Made by a program: the position numbers and the translations under genes
Notes under the pieces: model-generated
Database searches by the model: none
Told to the model about the DNA's origin: nothing
Seen by the model: only the letters and a program-made list of their open reading frames with translations
Part shown: positions 6,963 to 15,631 of the stretch, in pieces
Position numbering within the stretch: position 1 is the stretch's first letter
Layout: the number at the start of each line of letters is the position of its first letter
DNA from: Solibacillus sp040274725
GTDB taxonomy: Bacteria > Bacillota > Bacilli > Bacillales_A > Planococcaceae
Reading direction: 5' to 3'
DNA: 64,000 nt
Assembly (NCBI GenBank): GCA_040274725.1
Contig: JBEMAQ010000001.1
Span: forward strand, 310,001-374,000

Positions 6963-9623
6963 CTAGTTTTCGCTTAATAATTTTTGTTGTAATTCATACA
7001 GCGACGTCATCGCCTGCATTGGTGTTGTCCCCATGACATTTAGCTTGCGCAGTGCCTCTAACACTTCCTGCTCGGTCTTTGTCATCGCCGGCTCTTCCGT
7101 TAATGAGAACAATGATAATTGTTGCTCGTCCTCTTTCACTCCTGCAACTTCTTTTACAACAACAGGCTCTGGCACAACAACCGGCTCTTGTTCCGTAATA
7201 GGCTCCGGCTCTCGCACCGCTGTTTCATTATTTACTTGCGACGTTTTCACTTTTTGTGCTTCAAACTGTGCCAGTAACACTCTTGCACGTGCTAAAATCG
7301 GCTCTGGCATATTCGCAAGCTCCGCGACATGCACGCCGTAGCTTTTATCTGCCGCGCCCGGTTTCACTTTATGCAAGAAGACCACCTTGCCGTCTTTTTC
7401 CGTCGCACTCACATGCACATTTTGTAGACGGTCTAGCTTCTCCTCAAGCGCTGTTAGCTCATGGTAATGCGTAGAAAACAGCGTATTTGCGCCGATTTCC
7501 GTATGGATGTACTCCATCATCGCCTGCGCTAAACTCATACCATCATAGGTCGACGTCCCGCGCCCAATCTCATCAAATAACAGTAAGCTATTTTTCGTCG
7601 CATGCGTAATCGCGTGCTGTGACTCGAGCATCTCGACCATAAACGTCGACTGCCCTGCCGCTAAATCATCGGCTGCCCCAATACGTGTGAAAATTTGATC
7701 GGTAATCGGTAAGTTCGCCTCGTCTGCCGGCACGTAGCAGCCCATTTGTGCGAGTACAACAATCAGTGCCACTTGGCGCATATACGTACTTTTACCGGAC
7801 ATGTTTGGCCCTGTAATCAGCATCATATTATCGGCATCTGTTAGCACACAGTCATTTGGCACATAGCTTTGCTTATTGAGCATTTTTTCTACAACTGGGT
7901 GTCGGCCATTGATAATTTTTAGCGCGCGTCTACTATGGAACGTCGGCTTTGTAAAACGATATTTATCTGTCACTTGCGCAAAGCTGACATACACATCCAT
8001 CTCACTAATTTGCGCAGCGAGTGCTTGTACGCGCGGGATAAAGCCTTTTAACTCCTCACGAAGCGCCACAAAAAGCTCGTACTCAAGCGCTAAGCTTTGC
8101 TCCTCGGCATTTAAAATAAGCGCTTCTTTTTCTTTTAATTCCTCTGTAATATAGCGCTCTGCATTTGCCAATGTTTGCTTGCGCTCATAGCGAGACAGGT
8201 CGGCATTGCCAAGATGTGATTTTGTTATTTCAATGTAATAGCCAAACACGCGATTGTAGCCGATTTTTAAATTTTTAATGCCTGTTAACTCACGCTCTTT
8301 TTGCTCTAATTGCGCAATCCAGTCCTTACCGTTACGTGAAGCGTCACGGTACTCATCAAGCTGTGCGTTATAGCCATCACGAATCACGTCGCCCTCTTTA
8401 ATCGAAATCGGTGGATTATCTGTAATCGCCGTAGCGAGCATTGCCTCAATATCCGCGCATAAATCAAACGCATTCGCGAGGCGCGTCACATGTGGACGAC
8501 GGCTTTCAAGCATTTTTTCCTGAATCGCCGGCACTTGTCGCAGTGATTCACGTAGCTGTGCTAAATCGCGCCCACCAACTGAACCAAAGGCCACGCGCCC
8601 TGCTAAACGCTCCAAATCATATACTTGTTTTAACAGTTCTTGTAGCTCACTACGTACGAAAAATTCTTCGAGTAATTCCGTCACAACGGCTTGTCTTGCT
8701 TCAATTGCACCGAGTGTCGCAAGCGGCTGGTGGAGCCACTGTTTTAATTTACGGCCGCCCATTGCGGTCACAGTTTCATCTAGCAGCCAAAGAAGTGTGC
8801 CTTTCGCATCGCCACCGCGAATTGATTGAATGAGCTCTAAATTACGCTTTGAGTTCGTATCAATATGCAGATAATTTTTCGCCTCTGTATAAGCGAACGG
8901 CTGAATATGAGAAAGTGAGCGCATTTGCGTGCGTTCAATATAATAAAGAAGCTTCGCCGCCACGCCTTGCACATGTGCGGGTAGGTGCGCGATATACATC
9001 CCTGCCTGCACCATATCCATTTGCTGCTCTTCAATCGACAGCACAATCCCTGCCGTCTCCGCTAGCTCGCGTATGTCTTCAAACAAGCTTTCTGCCACTA
9101 CAACCTCACGAATATTTAAGCTTTGTAGCTGCTGGATTAGCTCCCGCGTACCCCCTTCAAAAACCGTCGCATTAGCCTCACCCGTTGACACGTCGAGATA
9201 CGTAAAAATAATCTCGTCGCTTCGCTTTGCCGCCGCCGCTAAAAAGTGGTTCGTCTTGCCGTCAATGCCCTTTCCTTCCATAATCGTCCCTGGTGTAATG
9301 AGCTGTACAACCTCACGTTTTACAACGCCCTTCGCATGTTTCGGGTCCTCCGTTTGCTCACAAACCGCGACCTTATAGCCTTTTCCTACAAGCGTTTCAA
9401 TATAGCCCTTTGCCGCATGATGTGGCACGCCGCACATCGGAATCGGGTTGTCCGTATTCCCCGCACGCGCTGTTAATGTAATTTCTAAAATTTGCGATGC
9501 ATTAATCGCATCGTCAAAGAACATCTCATAAAAATCGCCGAGGCGATAAAATAAAAATGCGTCCTTATAATCCTTTTTCACCTCTAAATATTGTTGCATC
9601 ATCGGTGTATATGTTATCGTCAT
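6963..9623 (-). CDS. mutS: DNA mismatch repair protein MutS
   Basis: An 886-residue MutS. The mismatch-probing motif FYRLGDFYEMF lies at about residues 25-35, with the conserved Phe-x-Glu wedge. The ATPase domain carries GPNMSGKSTYMRQ (Walker A, about 612), LLLFDEIGRGTSTYDG (Walker B/D-loop) and STHYHELT (switch). After the ATPase, residues about 800-840 form a Glu/Pro/Val-rich stretch (EPEPITEQEPVVVPEP) leading to QLSLF, a beta-clamp binding pentapeptide, then a final helical tail. This tail arrangement is seen in Bacillus MutS, although the acidic-proline spacer is longer than I would expect. Confidence 0.97.
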   Translation of the reverse strand: MTITYTPMMQQYLEVKKDYKDAFLFYRLGDFYEMFFDDAINASQILEITLTARAGNTDNPIPMCGVPHHAAKGYIETLVGKGYKVAVCEQTEDPKHAKGVVKREVVQLITPGTIMEGKGIDGKTNHFLAAAAKRSDEIIFTYLDVSTGEANATVFEGGTRELIQQLQSLNIREVVVAESLFEDIRELAETAGIVLSIEEQQMDMVQAGMYIAHLPAHVQGVAAKLLYYIERTQMRSLSHIQPFAYTEAKNYLHIDTNSKRNLELIQSIRGGDAKGTLLWLLDETVTAMGGRKLKQWLHQPLATLGAIEARQAVVTELLEEFFVRSELQELLKQVYDLERLAGRVAFGSVGGRDLAQLRESLRQVPAIQEKMLESRRPHVTRLANAFDLCADIEAMLATAITDNPPISIKEGDVIRDGYNAQLDEYRDASRNGKDWIAQLEQKERELTGIKNLKIGYNRVFGYYIEITKSHLGNADLSRYERKQTLANAERYITEELKEKEALILNAEEQSLALEYELFVALREELKGFIPRVQALAAQISEMDVYVSFAQVTDKYRFTKPTFHSRRALKIINGRHPVVEKMLNKQSYVPNDCVLTDADNMMLITGPNMSGKSTYMRQVALIVVLAQMGCYVPADEANLPITDQIFTRIGAADDLAAGQSTFMVEMLESQHAITHATKNSLLLFDEIGRGTSTYDGMSLAQAMMEYIHTEIGANTLFSTHYHELTALEEKLDRLQNVHVSATEKDGKVVFLHKVKPGAADKSYGVHVAELANMPEPILARARVLLAQFEAQKVKTSQVNNETAVREPEPITEQEPVVVPEPVVVKEVAGVKEDEQQLSLFSLTEEPAMTKTEQEVLEALRKLNVMGTTPMQAMTSLYELQQKLLSEN

Positions 9624-9772
9624 GAAAATTCCCTCGCTTGTCTATCTACTCGAATACGCCTTTGCCATCGTCCAAATGTTTTGAAACGTACTCAAAAAAC
9701 ATTTGTAACATGTGCTAGAAGCTTCTGTTTATCCAGCATCCTTTTACTAAATAAATATACAAGTATTATAAC

Positions 9773-9815
9773 AAAAGAATTGTTCGCGTTCTTGTTTTAC
9801 GCGAACAATTCTTTT
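9773..9815. terminator. Strong bidirectional-looking hairpin between cotE and mutS
   Basis: A perfect 17-bp inverted repeat, AAAAGAATTGTTCGCGT (9773-9789) and its complement (9799-9815), with a nine-base loop. A-rich and T-rich ends on both sides make it a good terminator; its most likely client is cotE, reading on the minus strand. Confidence 0.75.
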
Positions 9816-9830
9816 CTCTTCATGTAAAAG

Positions 9831-9858
9831 AAGTTTTTCGAGTAAACTCGAAAAACTT
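9831..9858 (-). terminator. Second hairpin downstream of cotE
   Basis: AAGTTTTTCGAG (9831-9842) and CTCGAAAAACTT (9847-9858) form a perfect 12-bp stem with a TAAA loop, 15 bases from the first hairpin. The minus-strand continuation, CTTTTACATG, has only a short T-run. Tandem hairpins here would insulate mutS from the sporulation gene. Confidence 0.55.
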
Positions 9859-9891
9859 TGGAATTGGAATACCTGACGCATAATAAATGCC

Positions 9892-10452
9892 TTATGAGAA
9901 GGATGATGAATCCTGTTGTGAGCTACTTGACGATGATGAGGACGACGAAGACGAGCTAGATTGCTGCACACTGCTCTCTTCAAATGACCATTCCTCTTCA
10001 AAATCAAGCGGATGCACATTAATTACTACAGACGTTTCACCAATGACCTCGACTAAAAATTCGCGTTCAATCGTCACATTAAATTGATCGCCACTCTCGC
10101 TAATGACCGCCTCAATACAGTTTGGCTGCTGCAATACGCGTACTTTTACTTCATTGCTGTCCGTCGTATCCCCGTCGCGATATTTTAATTTAATCCGGTC
10201 CTTATAGCTAATTGTTTCGGTGAACACCGCTGTTTTCGAATGATTATTATGCGCATACCAAACATTTATATCAAATTTGCCGACTATATCGACAAACTTG
10301 CCATTCTTTTTTGCTTGGTACTGATGATTAATGACCCAGCATCCTAAAATACTTGTTGGTGTATTTGGCGGACGCAGTGTTTCACTACATTCCGTACGCT
10401 TTTTTCCTTTCGCAATAACCGCCTTTGTCACGATTTGCCGCAAACGCTTCAT
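9892..10452 (-). CDS. cotE: Outer spore coat morphogenetic protein CotE with serine-rich tail
   Basis: CotE directs assembly of the outer spore coat around the forespore. The 186-residue product keeps the CotE core: an IVTKAVIAKGKK start, PTSILGCWVINHQY, DINVWYAHNNHSKTAVFTE, IKLKYRDGD, VLQQPNCIEA and EREFLVEVIGET. Its last 30 residues are almost pure serine with a few Gln and Asp, where Bacillus subtilis CotE has a glutamate/aspartate-rich tail. The tail serines use TCG, TCT, TCC, TCA, AGT and AGC codons. The ATG at 10452 is chosen over 10473 because AAAGGAG sits eight bases before it. Position next to mutS and near ricA-miaB matches other Bacillales. Confidence 0.92.
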   Translation of the reverse strand: MKRLRQIVTKAVIAKGKKRTECSETLRPPNTPTSILGCWVINHQYQAKKNGKFVDIVGKFDINVWYAHNNHSKTAVFTETISYKDRIKLKYRDGDTTDSNEVKVRVLQQPNCIEAVISESGDQFNVTIEREFLVEVIGETSVVINVHPLDFEEEWSFEESSVQQSSSSSSSSSSSSSSQQDSSSFS

Positions 10453-10543
10453 ACCATTTCTCCTTTCCCTCATGTCAAACTAGTGTATGCGGCACGTGCC
10501 TATTCGGTGTATTCGAAAACAACGTGCATTTTCACAAAAAGAA

Positions 10544-10574
10544 AGACTGCAAGGAATCCACATCCTCACAGTCT
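10544..10574 (-). terminator. Terminator after the small zinc-ribbon gene
   Basis: AGACTG (10544-10549) and CAGTCT (10569-10574), with an inner GGAATCC/GAGGAT pairing, followed in the minus direction by TTCTTTTTG. It sits nine bases past the 10583 stop. Confidence 0.6.
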
Positions 10575-10582
10575 CTCGAAAA

Positions 10583-10792
10583 TTATAGCGCTTTTTCAAA
10601 CGTATTATCATTCCCGCAATGCAAACAGGTCGCGCGAAAACGCAGTTTATTTTTTGCAACAAACGTGCACTCAGCCTTTGCACCATCCACTAAAAATGTA
10701 TTATGTTCTAGACGATCCTTTTTAATCGAGTACTTGAACTTAAAAGACTGGTCGCAGCAAAAACATACATGATGATCAAACTTTATCGTCAT
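10583..10792 (-). CDS. Small CxxC-pair protein, putative zinc ribbon
   Basis: A 69-residue protein of unknown function. Two cysteine pairs, CFCC near residue 10 and CLHCG near 57, are spaced as in a zinc ribbon, with basic and aromatic residues between (FKFKYSIKKDRLEHN). It is probably cytoplasmic; no membrane segment is seen. The ATG at 10792 is favoured over 10810 because GGGGGTG precedes it by six bases. It lies alone between cotE and the next gene on the same strand. I do not recognise a named family. Confidence 0.6.
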   Translation of the reverse strand: MTIKFDHHVCFCCDQSFKFKYSIKKDRLEHNTFLVDGAKAECTFVAKNKLRFRATCLHCGNDNTFEKAL

Positions 10793-10854
10793 AAAGTTCA
10801 CCCCCTTCATCCTTTGTAAAATACCGCATTTTCAATTAAAAGGAAATAAGTCGA

Positions 10855-11232
10855 TTATTCTTCCATATACTTCTTAATTCCATGATCAGCAAACCAATTA
10901 AGTAGATGTTTTTTCGCATAGCTCATTTTGCGCGCCCGCCACGCATCTGCAAGTGCTGTCTCCACCACAACCTGCTCAAACTTTGAAATCGGGCTCGGAC
11001 TTGAGAGCGCATCCAGCAGCACATTTTGCCACTCATCCTGCTCATCTGCAAAATATGACATTTCACTATATAATTCACGCGAATCTTTAAACGGTACATA
11101 ATAAAATTTCCCGTTATCCGCCTCGTCTAATTCTTCCTCTAAAAACAATTCATCTGTCACTGGCTTATACACAAAGCGAAACAGTGAATCACCTGTTAAA
11201 TACGCATCAATAAATGGCTGTAATGGCTCCAT
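10855..11232 (-). CDS. Hypothetical protein, possibly UPF0158-like
   Basis: A 125-residue acidic protein, predicted cytoplasmic. It begins MEPLQPFIDAYL, has an acidic patch (LEEELDEADNG) near residue 33 and a C-terminal part, DAWRARKMSYAKKHLLNWFADHGI. The latter loosely resembles the end of UPF0158 proteins, where a WY-R...EWLEEHGI pattern occurs; this is a weak impression. The start has AAGGGAGAG ten bases upstream. Separate terminators or gaps on both sides suggest its own transcript. Function unknown. Confidence 0.6.
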   Translation of the reverse strand: MEPLQPFIDAYLTGDSLFRFVYKPVTDELFLEEELDEADNGKFYYVPFKDSRELYSEMSYFADEQDEWQNVLLDALSSPSPISKFEQVVVETALADAWRARKMSYAKKHLLNWFADHGIKKYMEE

Positions 11233-11256
11233 TTGATTCTCTCCCTTATAAAGAAA

Positions 11257-11281
11257 GACCTACCATATAATATGATAGGCC
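11257..11281 (-). terminator. Terminator after ricA
   Basis: GACCTACCA (11257-11265) pairs with TGATAGGCC (11273-11281), one mismatch and G-T pairs, and the minus strand continues TTTCTTTATAAG. It lies 12 bases beyond the ricA stop. Confidence 0.6.
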
Positions 11282-11293
11282 TCCTACTAAATG

Positions 11294-11728
11294 TTATGAA
11301 CAGCTACCTGGCACCGAATTGCGCACCTTTGAGCCTGTTTCTCCTTGCAGCACGTCACCGCCTGTTGATTCAATAATTTCATTTGTTACGGTGTTGGCAA
11401 TCGCGTTTGACACAAGCTGCAATAGCTCGTTTACGTCCACTTGTGATTGCTTGAATTGTTGCACAACTGGTAACTCGTCGATTTCCGTCTCAATTCCTTC
11501 AATTTTGCCTTCAATCATTTTTAGTGCCTTTTCTTTGCCTAAGTGTTGGAAATTGACCGCTTGCTTTTGTAACGTTTTTAAAGAAGCAATTTTTTCACGC
11601 ACGAATTGGTTTTCGTTAATTTGCTCTTCAGCCTTTTTGAAAAATTCTACTTCTTCCGTATTGGCAATCATAAGTGCCACTTCTTTTGCTTTTGCTACAA
11701 TTTCATCCTTCGTGTAAACCTTTGTCAT
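11294..11728 (-). CDS. ricA: RicA (YmcA), subunit of the RicAFT regulatory complex
   Basis: A 144-residue helical protein of the YlbF/YmcA family. Conserved stretches include EEVEFFKKAEEQINEN, LKTLQKQAVNFQHL, DELPVVQQFKQSQVDVNELLQLV and TNEIIESTGGDVLQGETGSKV, closely matching Bacillus YmcA. The C-terminal CS keeps the cysteine that helps ligate an iron-sulfur cluster in the RicA-RicF-RicT complex. That complex promotes RNA maturation by RNase Y and influences sporulation, biofilm and competence. The ATG at 11728 fits the GGTGGAG site better than the one two codons upstream, which lies only two bases from it. It sits 21 bases downstream of miaB, as in Bacillus. Confidence 0.92.
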   Translation of the reverse strand: MTKVYTKDEIVAKAKEVALMIANTEEVEFFKKAEEQINENQFVREKIASLKTLQKQAVNFQHLGKEKALKMIEGKIEGIETEIDELPVVQQFKQSQVDVNELLQLVSNAIANTVTNEIIESTGGDVLQGETGSKVRNSVPGSCS

Positions 11729-11749
11729 GCTCATTTCTCCACCTTCACA

Positions 11750-13258
11750 TTATGATTGAATTAATTCGCCCTTTAATGAATACGATGTTGCTTCTAGCAC
11801 TTTCACTTGTACAAGCTGACCTGCAAGCTCGGCTGGTCCCTCAAAGTTTACTAAACGGTTTTTGCGTGTATAGCCAGCTAACACGTCCTCGCGACGCTTA
11901 CTGCTACCTTCTACAAGCACCTCAACCACTTGTCCTTCAAGCTTCTTCAAGGCCTTCGCCGAATATTCACCGACAACGGCATTCAGGCGATGCAGACGCT
12001 CCTTTTTCACTTCTTCTGGCACGTCATCCACCATCTTCGCAGCTGGTGTCCCCTCGCGCGGTGAGTAAATGTACGTGAACGCCATATCAAAGCCAACCTC
12101 GCGATATAAATCAAGCGTCTCCTGGAATTGCGCCTCTGTTTCGTTCGGATACCCAACAATAATATCCGTTGTCAACGTCACATCTGGAATCGCTGCCTTT
12201 ATTTTACCAACTAATTGTAAAAAATGCTCGCGTGTATATTTTCGTGCCATAATTTTTAACACATCATTTGAGCCGGATTGCACCGGTAAGTGAATATGCT
12301 CCACTAAATTGCCGCCCTTAGCTAAAACCTCAATTAAGTGATCGTCAAAGTCGCGCGGATGGCTCGTTGTGAAACGAATACGCGGAATATCAATTGTGCG
12401 CAGCTCGTCCATTAAATCGCCAAGACGATACTCGAGATCATCAAAATCTTTGCCGTACGCATTTACGTTTTGACCAAGTAGCATAATTTCCTTATAGCCT
12501 TGCGCCGCTAGCTCGCGCACTTCTTGGATAATCTCCTCAGGACGACGAGAACGCTCCTTACCGCGCGTATACGGTACGATACAATACGTACAGAACTTAT
12601 CGCAGCCGTACATAATATTCACCCATGCTTTAATCGAGCCAAGTCGTTTTTTCGGCAGGCTTTCAATGACGTCGCCCTCTTTTGACCACACTTCAACGAC
12701 CATCTCTTTAGACATGTACGCCTCATGTAAAATATGTGGCAGACGGTGAATATTGTGCGTACCAAATACCATATCAACATGCTGGTACTGCTTCAAAATT
12801 TTATTTACGACAGATTCCTCCTGCGACATACAGCCACAAACACCAATCAGCATTTCTGGATTTTTACGCTTATACTTCAGCAGGAAACCAAGCTCGCCAA
12901 ATACTTTGTTCTCCGCATTTTCACGAATCGCGCATGTGTTTAGTAGTACCACATCCGCCTCTTCAATAATCTCTGTCGACGTATAGCCAAGCTGCATGAA
13001 AATGCCGGCCATTACTTCTGTATCATGCTCGTTCATTTGACAGCCGTACGTACGAATGTAAAACTTGCGCCCCTCACCCATATGTAAAAACTTCTCATCA
13101 ATCTCAAAATCTTTGTGGTACTTAATATCCTCTTTCCCACGCTTTTTCGCATCTTTTAACGACGGTGCTGTAAACACCTTCTCAAAATATTGACTGTAAT
13201 CCTTCTCTTGCTTCGGTTGATTGACCTGCTGACTCGCTAGTCGTTGCTCTTCATTCAT
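11750..13258 (-). CDS. miaB: tRNA-2-methylthio-N6-dimethylallyladenosine synthase MiaB
   Basis: A 502-residue radical-SAM methylthiotransferase. The N-terminal MTTase domain has the cluster cysteines in YGCQMNEHD, LNTCAIRENA and GVCGCMSQEE. The radical SAM motif CDKFCTYC follows at about residue 220, and the TRAM domain (VEVLVEGSSKR...GELIQS) ends the protein. It adds a methylthio group to the i6A37 made by MiaA. An N-terminal extension of about 60 residues before the MTTase domain is typical of Bacillus MiaB. It heads the miaB-ricA unit. Confidence 0.96.
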   Translation of the reverse strand: MNEEQRLASQQVNQPKQEKDYSQYFEKVFTAPSLKDAKKRGKEDIKYHKDFEIDEKFLHMGEGRKFYIRTYGCQMNEHDTEVMAGIFMQLGYTSTEIIEEADVVLLNTCAIRENAENKVFGELGFLLKYKRKNPEMLIGVCGCMSQEESVVNKILKQYQHVDMVFGTHNIHRLPHILHEAYMSKEMVVEVWSKEGDVIESLPKKRLGSIKAWVNIMYGCDKFCTYCIVPYTRGKERSRRPEEIIQEVRELAAQGYKEIMLLGQNVNAYGKDFDDLEYRLGDLMDELRTIDIPRIRFTTSHPRDFDDHLIEVLAKGGNLVEHIHLPVQSGSNDVLKIMARKYTREHFLQLVGKIKAAIPDVTLTTDIIVGYPNETEAQFQETLDLYREVGFDMAFTYIYSPREGTPAAKMVDDVPEEVKKERLHRLNAVVGEYSAKALKKLEGQVVEVLVEGSSKRREDVLAGYTRKNRLVNFEGPAELAGQLVQVKVLEATSYSLKGELIQS

Positions 13259-13347
13259 TGGGGTAAAACTCCTTTATATTTCCTATTCCCACATTATAGC
13301 GAATAATAAGACGTTTGGACAACATACGTGTGTCATTCTCATGAAAA

Positions 13348-13380
13348 AAGCTTACGTTGCGGTGAATGCATCGTAAGCTT
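13348..13380 (-). terminator. Terminator overlapping the end of the 13352 gene
   Basis: AAGCTTACG (13348-13356) and CGTAAGCTT (13372-13380) form a perfect 9-bp stem followed in the minus direction by TTTTTTCATG. The stem includes the last codons and stop of the gene at 13352-13696. Confidence 0.7.
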
Positions 13381-13696
13381 CTCGGTTATGCTCCTTTAAA
13401 ATAACTAAAAATGTGCACGCAAGCTTCACGACCTGCGCCCAGTTCATATTGTATTGTGCCTCAAAATGATGCTTCGGCAACGAAATGATGTCGCGGAAAA
13501 TCTGCTCCGACTGAATCTGCTGCTCGTCTAAATAGGCAAGAAAGGCGAGAAATAGCTTGTGATCATCTACTTGTAGCTGCTTATTTGAAAGCAACATATC
13601 TAGCTTTTCGCTGAAAGAATGTGCTTTTTTAAATAGCTGCTCCAGTTGCTCGGTTTCTTTTTGTTGTTTTTGTTGGAGGAAGTTAATTAGTTGCAT
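13352..13696 (-). CDS. Hypothetical helical protein
   Basis: A 114-residue, Gln-rich, probably all-helical cytoplasmic protein. It starts MQLINFLQQKQQKETEQLEQLFKKAHS, suggestive of a short coiled coil, and ends with WAQVVKLACTFLVILKEHN. No family recognised. AAGGAG lies seven bases before the ATG. The gap to the next gene (13723) is only 26 bases, so the two are probably cotranscribed and end at the hairpin above. Confidence 0.55.
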   Translation of the reverse strand: MQLINFLQQKQQKETEQLEQLFKKAHSFSEKLDMLLSNKQLQVDDHKLFLAFLAYLDEQQIQSEQIFRDIISLPKHHFEAQYNMNWAQVVKLACTFLVILKEHNREAYDAFTAT

Positions 13697-13722
13697 GGGT
13701 TGCTCCTTACTTGAATGGGTAG

Positions 13723-14181
13723 TTAAATTAATCTTCTCACCACCCCATTCTCTTCATCATATTCCAATATCTCCACATTTTCAGGAATCAAATGTTGATA
13801 AATACGAATATAATATTCGCCTAATGTTTCGTTCCGCTTTATGTTAACATCTTTCAAGATAAAGAAAACCTTCCGATACTCGTTCGGCGCCAAATAAAAA
13901 TAATACATTGCTTCATTCCACACCGTCATCTTCGCACTCGGCGTATTGCCACCCGTTGTCCAACGATGCGATTTACATTCCACAATAACCTTCTCCATTG
14001 CCTCATCTGGCGTCCCTAAATCAAAGCGATGCCCCTTTTTTGTCTCACGAACACCAACTAAAATGGACACATCCTTCACTAGCTCTATATTTTGCTGTGA
14101 AAAATGCTTTAATGCAATTTTTTCAAAGTCCCGCCCGACATGTGCATTACTGATGGAATTGATTCGTTGGAAGTTATTCAT
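13723..14181 (-). CDS. PD-(D/E)XK nuclease-like hypothetical protein
   Basis: A 152-residue protein. The region GRDFEKIALKHF (helix with Glu), KGHRFDLG (Asp) and VIVECKSHRWT (Glu-x-Lys strand) follows the order E...D...ExK expected of a PD-(D/E)XK catalytic core, the fold of many restriction and repair nucleases. The length is a single minimal domain. It could be a stand-alone nuclease or an inactive relative; activity is inferred only. AAAGGGAG precedes the ATG. It borders the CBASS operon but has more ordinary base composition, so it may belong to the older flank. Confidence 0.55.
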   Translation of the reverse strand: MNNFQRINSISNAHVGRDFEKIALKHFSQQNIELVKDVSILVGVRETKKGHRFDLGTPDEAMEKVIVECKSHRWTTGGNTPSAKMTVWNEAMYYFYLAPNEYRKVFFILKDVNIKRNETLGEYYIRIYQHLIPENVEILEYDEENGVVRRLI

Positions 14182-14346
14182 AGACGTTCTCCCTTTAGGA
14201 TGATTTTAATGCGTTCAATTAAAATAAAAACATCAGATACCCTTTTAATAGAGTACATGATGTTTTAAAGAGACATAGTGAGTATGATTTAGATATTAAT
14301 ATAATGATTAAACACTTTATATAAACTTTATTTAGCTCTTATACTT

Positions 14347-15159
14347 CTAATAAACCTTTTTCTTTTCTATAAACTTATAATCCCGTTCTTGTTTATAAAC
14401 ATATACTTTTTTAAACCCTGTTCTTCCTGCAGTCTTAAAGCAATAATTTATTAGAGACTTAGATGTCTCAGTATTTGTAGTAGCAAATATATTTACATCT
14501 GTATAGATTATAGAATACTGATCTATTTGTTTCTTCAACTCTTTTTCTATATTTTTATTAAATAGCCTTTGATTTTGTGTATTAATATAATTATCAATTA
14601 TTATCATGGGTGCATTCAATATTTCTCTAGGTAGCATCCATTCTTCTATATCATAGGTGTCTTTAATAAGAATATTAATTGTATTTCCTAGTCTATTATC
14701 ATTAATTATTTTCACTTGCACGGGTTTATCTATTTCATCAGCCTTTACATATTCAATATCTTGGAAATCCCCTTTAAAACATATAATATAATGTAGATAT
14801 ATCGGAACATTCATTAAAGTAACTTTACTATATCCTAATAATTTCGCAGCTATCCAATAATATACATAGCTCATGTCATAGTAAATATTGCCATTATTAA
14901 AAACACGTTCTTTATTATTATTACGAATTATTATTAGCACTAAATATGCTAAAACTAATCCAATAACTGCCTTAGAAATATCCCTTTCATCCGTTAATTT
15001 ATCTAAATTTTCCGTTATTACAGAAACATCTACTTGTAAAGCAGTAATAAATATCAGTGCTATATTATAAAAAATATACGGTAAAATAAAAGAAATTAAC
15101 ACAATTATGATTGGTAATATAATTTTTGAGAAAAGAAACCAAACTAGTTTGTTTGACAC
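14347..15159 (-). CDS. Putative membrane effector of the CBASS operon
   Basis: A 270-residue protein encoded last in the CBASS operon, where effectors commonly sit. Hydrophobic segments span about residues 8-41 (one long helix or a tight hairpin) and 62-80 (VIGLVLAYLVLIII). A soluble C-terminal part of about 185 residues follows, first beta-rich (VTLMNVPIYLHYIICF; VQVKIINDN), then alpha/beta with a basic end. Known two-TM effectors (Cap15-like) have a C-terminal beta-barrel but are usually shorter; I cannot assign this one. By analogy it would bind the cyclic nucleotide and disrupt the membrane. The GTG at 15159 lies four bases after the Cap3 stop, with AAGGGA inside the Cap3 gene. Confidence 0.6.
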   Translation of the reverse strand: MSNKLVWFLFSKIILPIIIVLISFILPYIFYNIALIFITALQVDVSVITENLDKLTDERDISKAVIGLVLAYLVLIIIRNNNKERVFNNGNIYYDMSYVYYWIAAKLLGYSKVTLMNVPIYLHYIICFKGDFQDIEYVKADEIDKPVQVKIINDNRLGNTINILIKDTYDIEEWMLPREILNAPMIIIDNYINTQNQRLFNKNIEKELKKQIDQYSIIYTDVNIFATTNTETSKSLINYCFKTAGRTGFKKVYVYKQERDYKFIEKKKVY

Positions 15160-15163
15160 AACA

Positions 15164-15631
15164 TTATTGTCCCTTCATTTCTACAATTTTTTCACAAGTT
15201 GTACAACCTTTCCAAACACCTATCTCTTCTATACCAACAATAATAAAAAATATGTATTTTATATCATCGTTTTGTTTATTTAAAAGCTTTTTCCACTCTC
15301 TTAAATCATGGCTAGACGGCGTAGGTTTTATTTCTGGATGCGTATGCCACTCTCCTAAGTAATTTTGAGTTGAACTAGATTTATTCCATATTTGATTAAG
15401 GATTTTTTGATGATACTTCTTGTTTCTTTGAAAGAAAAATCTTTTTTGCAGATCTTCAGGTTGTGGAGTTGTACAAACATCAATAACAGCATTTTGAGAA
15501 TCTTGAATATATCTCCCGATTAAAATACCACCGGATTCGTTCCTTCTCCGACCTGTTTGTACATAATTATTAAATTCATCCATTACTCTCTGCTTAATCT
15601 CTAACTTGCAATTTCCAAATTCAAATCTCAT
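15164..15631 (-). CDS. cap3: Cap3-like JAB/JAMM isopeptidase
   Basis: A 155-residue single JAB domain. Glu32 (ESGG) and the full zinc motif H96-T-H98-x7-S106-x2-D109 are present, so it should be an active metallo-isopeptidase. In type II CBASS, Cap3 removes the CD-NTase from targets to which Cap2 has linked it. The ATG at 15631 is chosen over a longer reading because GGTGGGA lies five bases upstream. It overlaps the cap2 stop by 11 bases. A C-terminal CTTC pair is an extra feature of unknown meaning. Confidence 0.85.
   Translation of the reverse strand: MRFEFGNCKLEIKQRVMDEFNNYVQTGRRRNESGGILIGRYIQDSQNAVIDVCTTPQPEDLQKRFFFQRNKKYHQKILNQIWNKSSSTQNYLGEWHTHPEIKPTPSSHDLREWKKLLNKQNDDIKYIFFIIVGIEEIGVWKGCTTCEKIVEMKGQ

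Noticed and set aside
9887..10087. Acidic open frame (DDDEDDEDELD) on the plus strand opposite the cotE tail
   Set aside because: It is the mirror of the TCN serine codons of cotE and has no ribosome binding site; not a gene.
13723..14181. Fifth gene of the CBASS operon
   Set aside because: It is separated by about 165 bases, has less AT-rich sequence, and pairs with the 13352 gene; no standard CBASS accessory role recognised.
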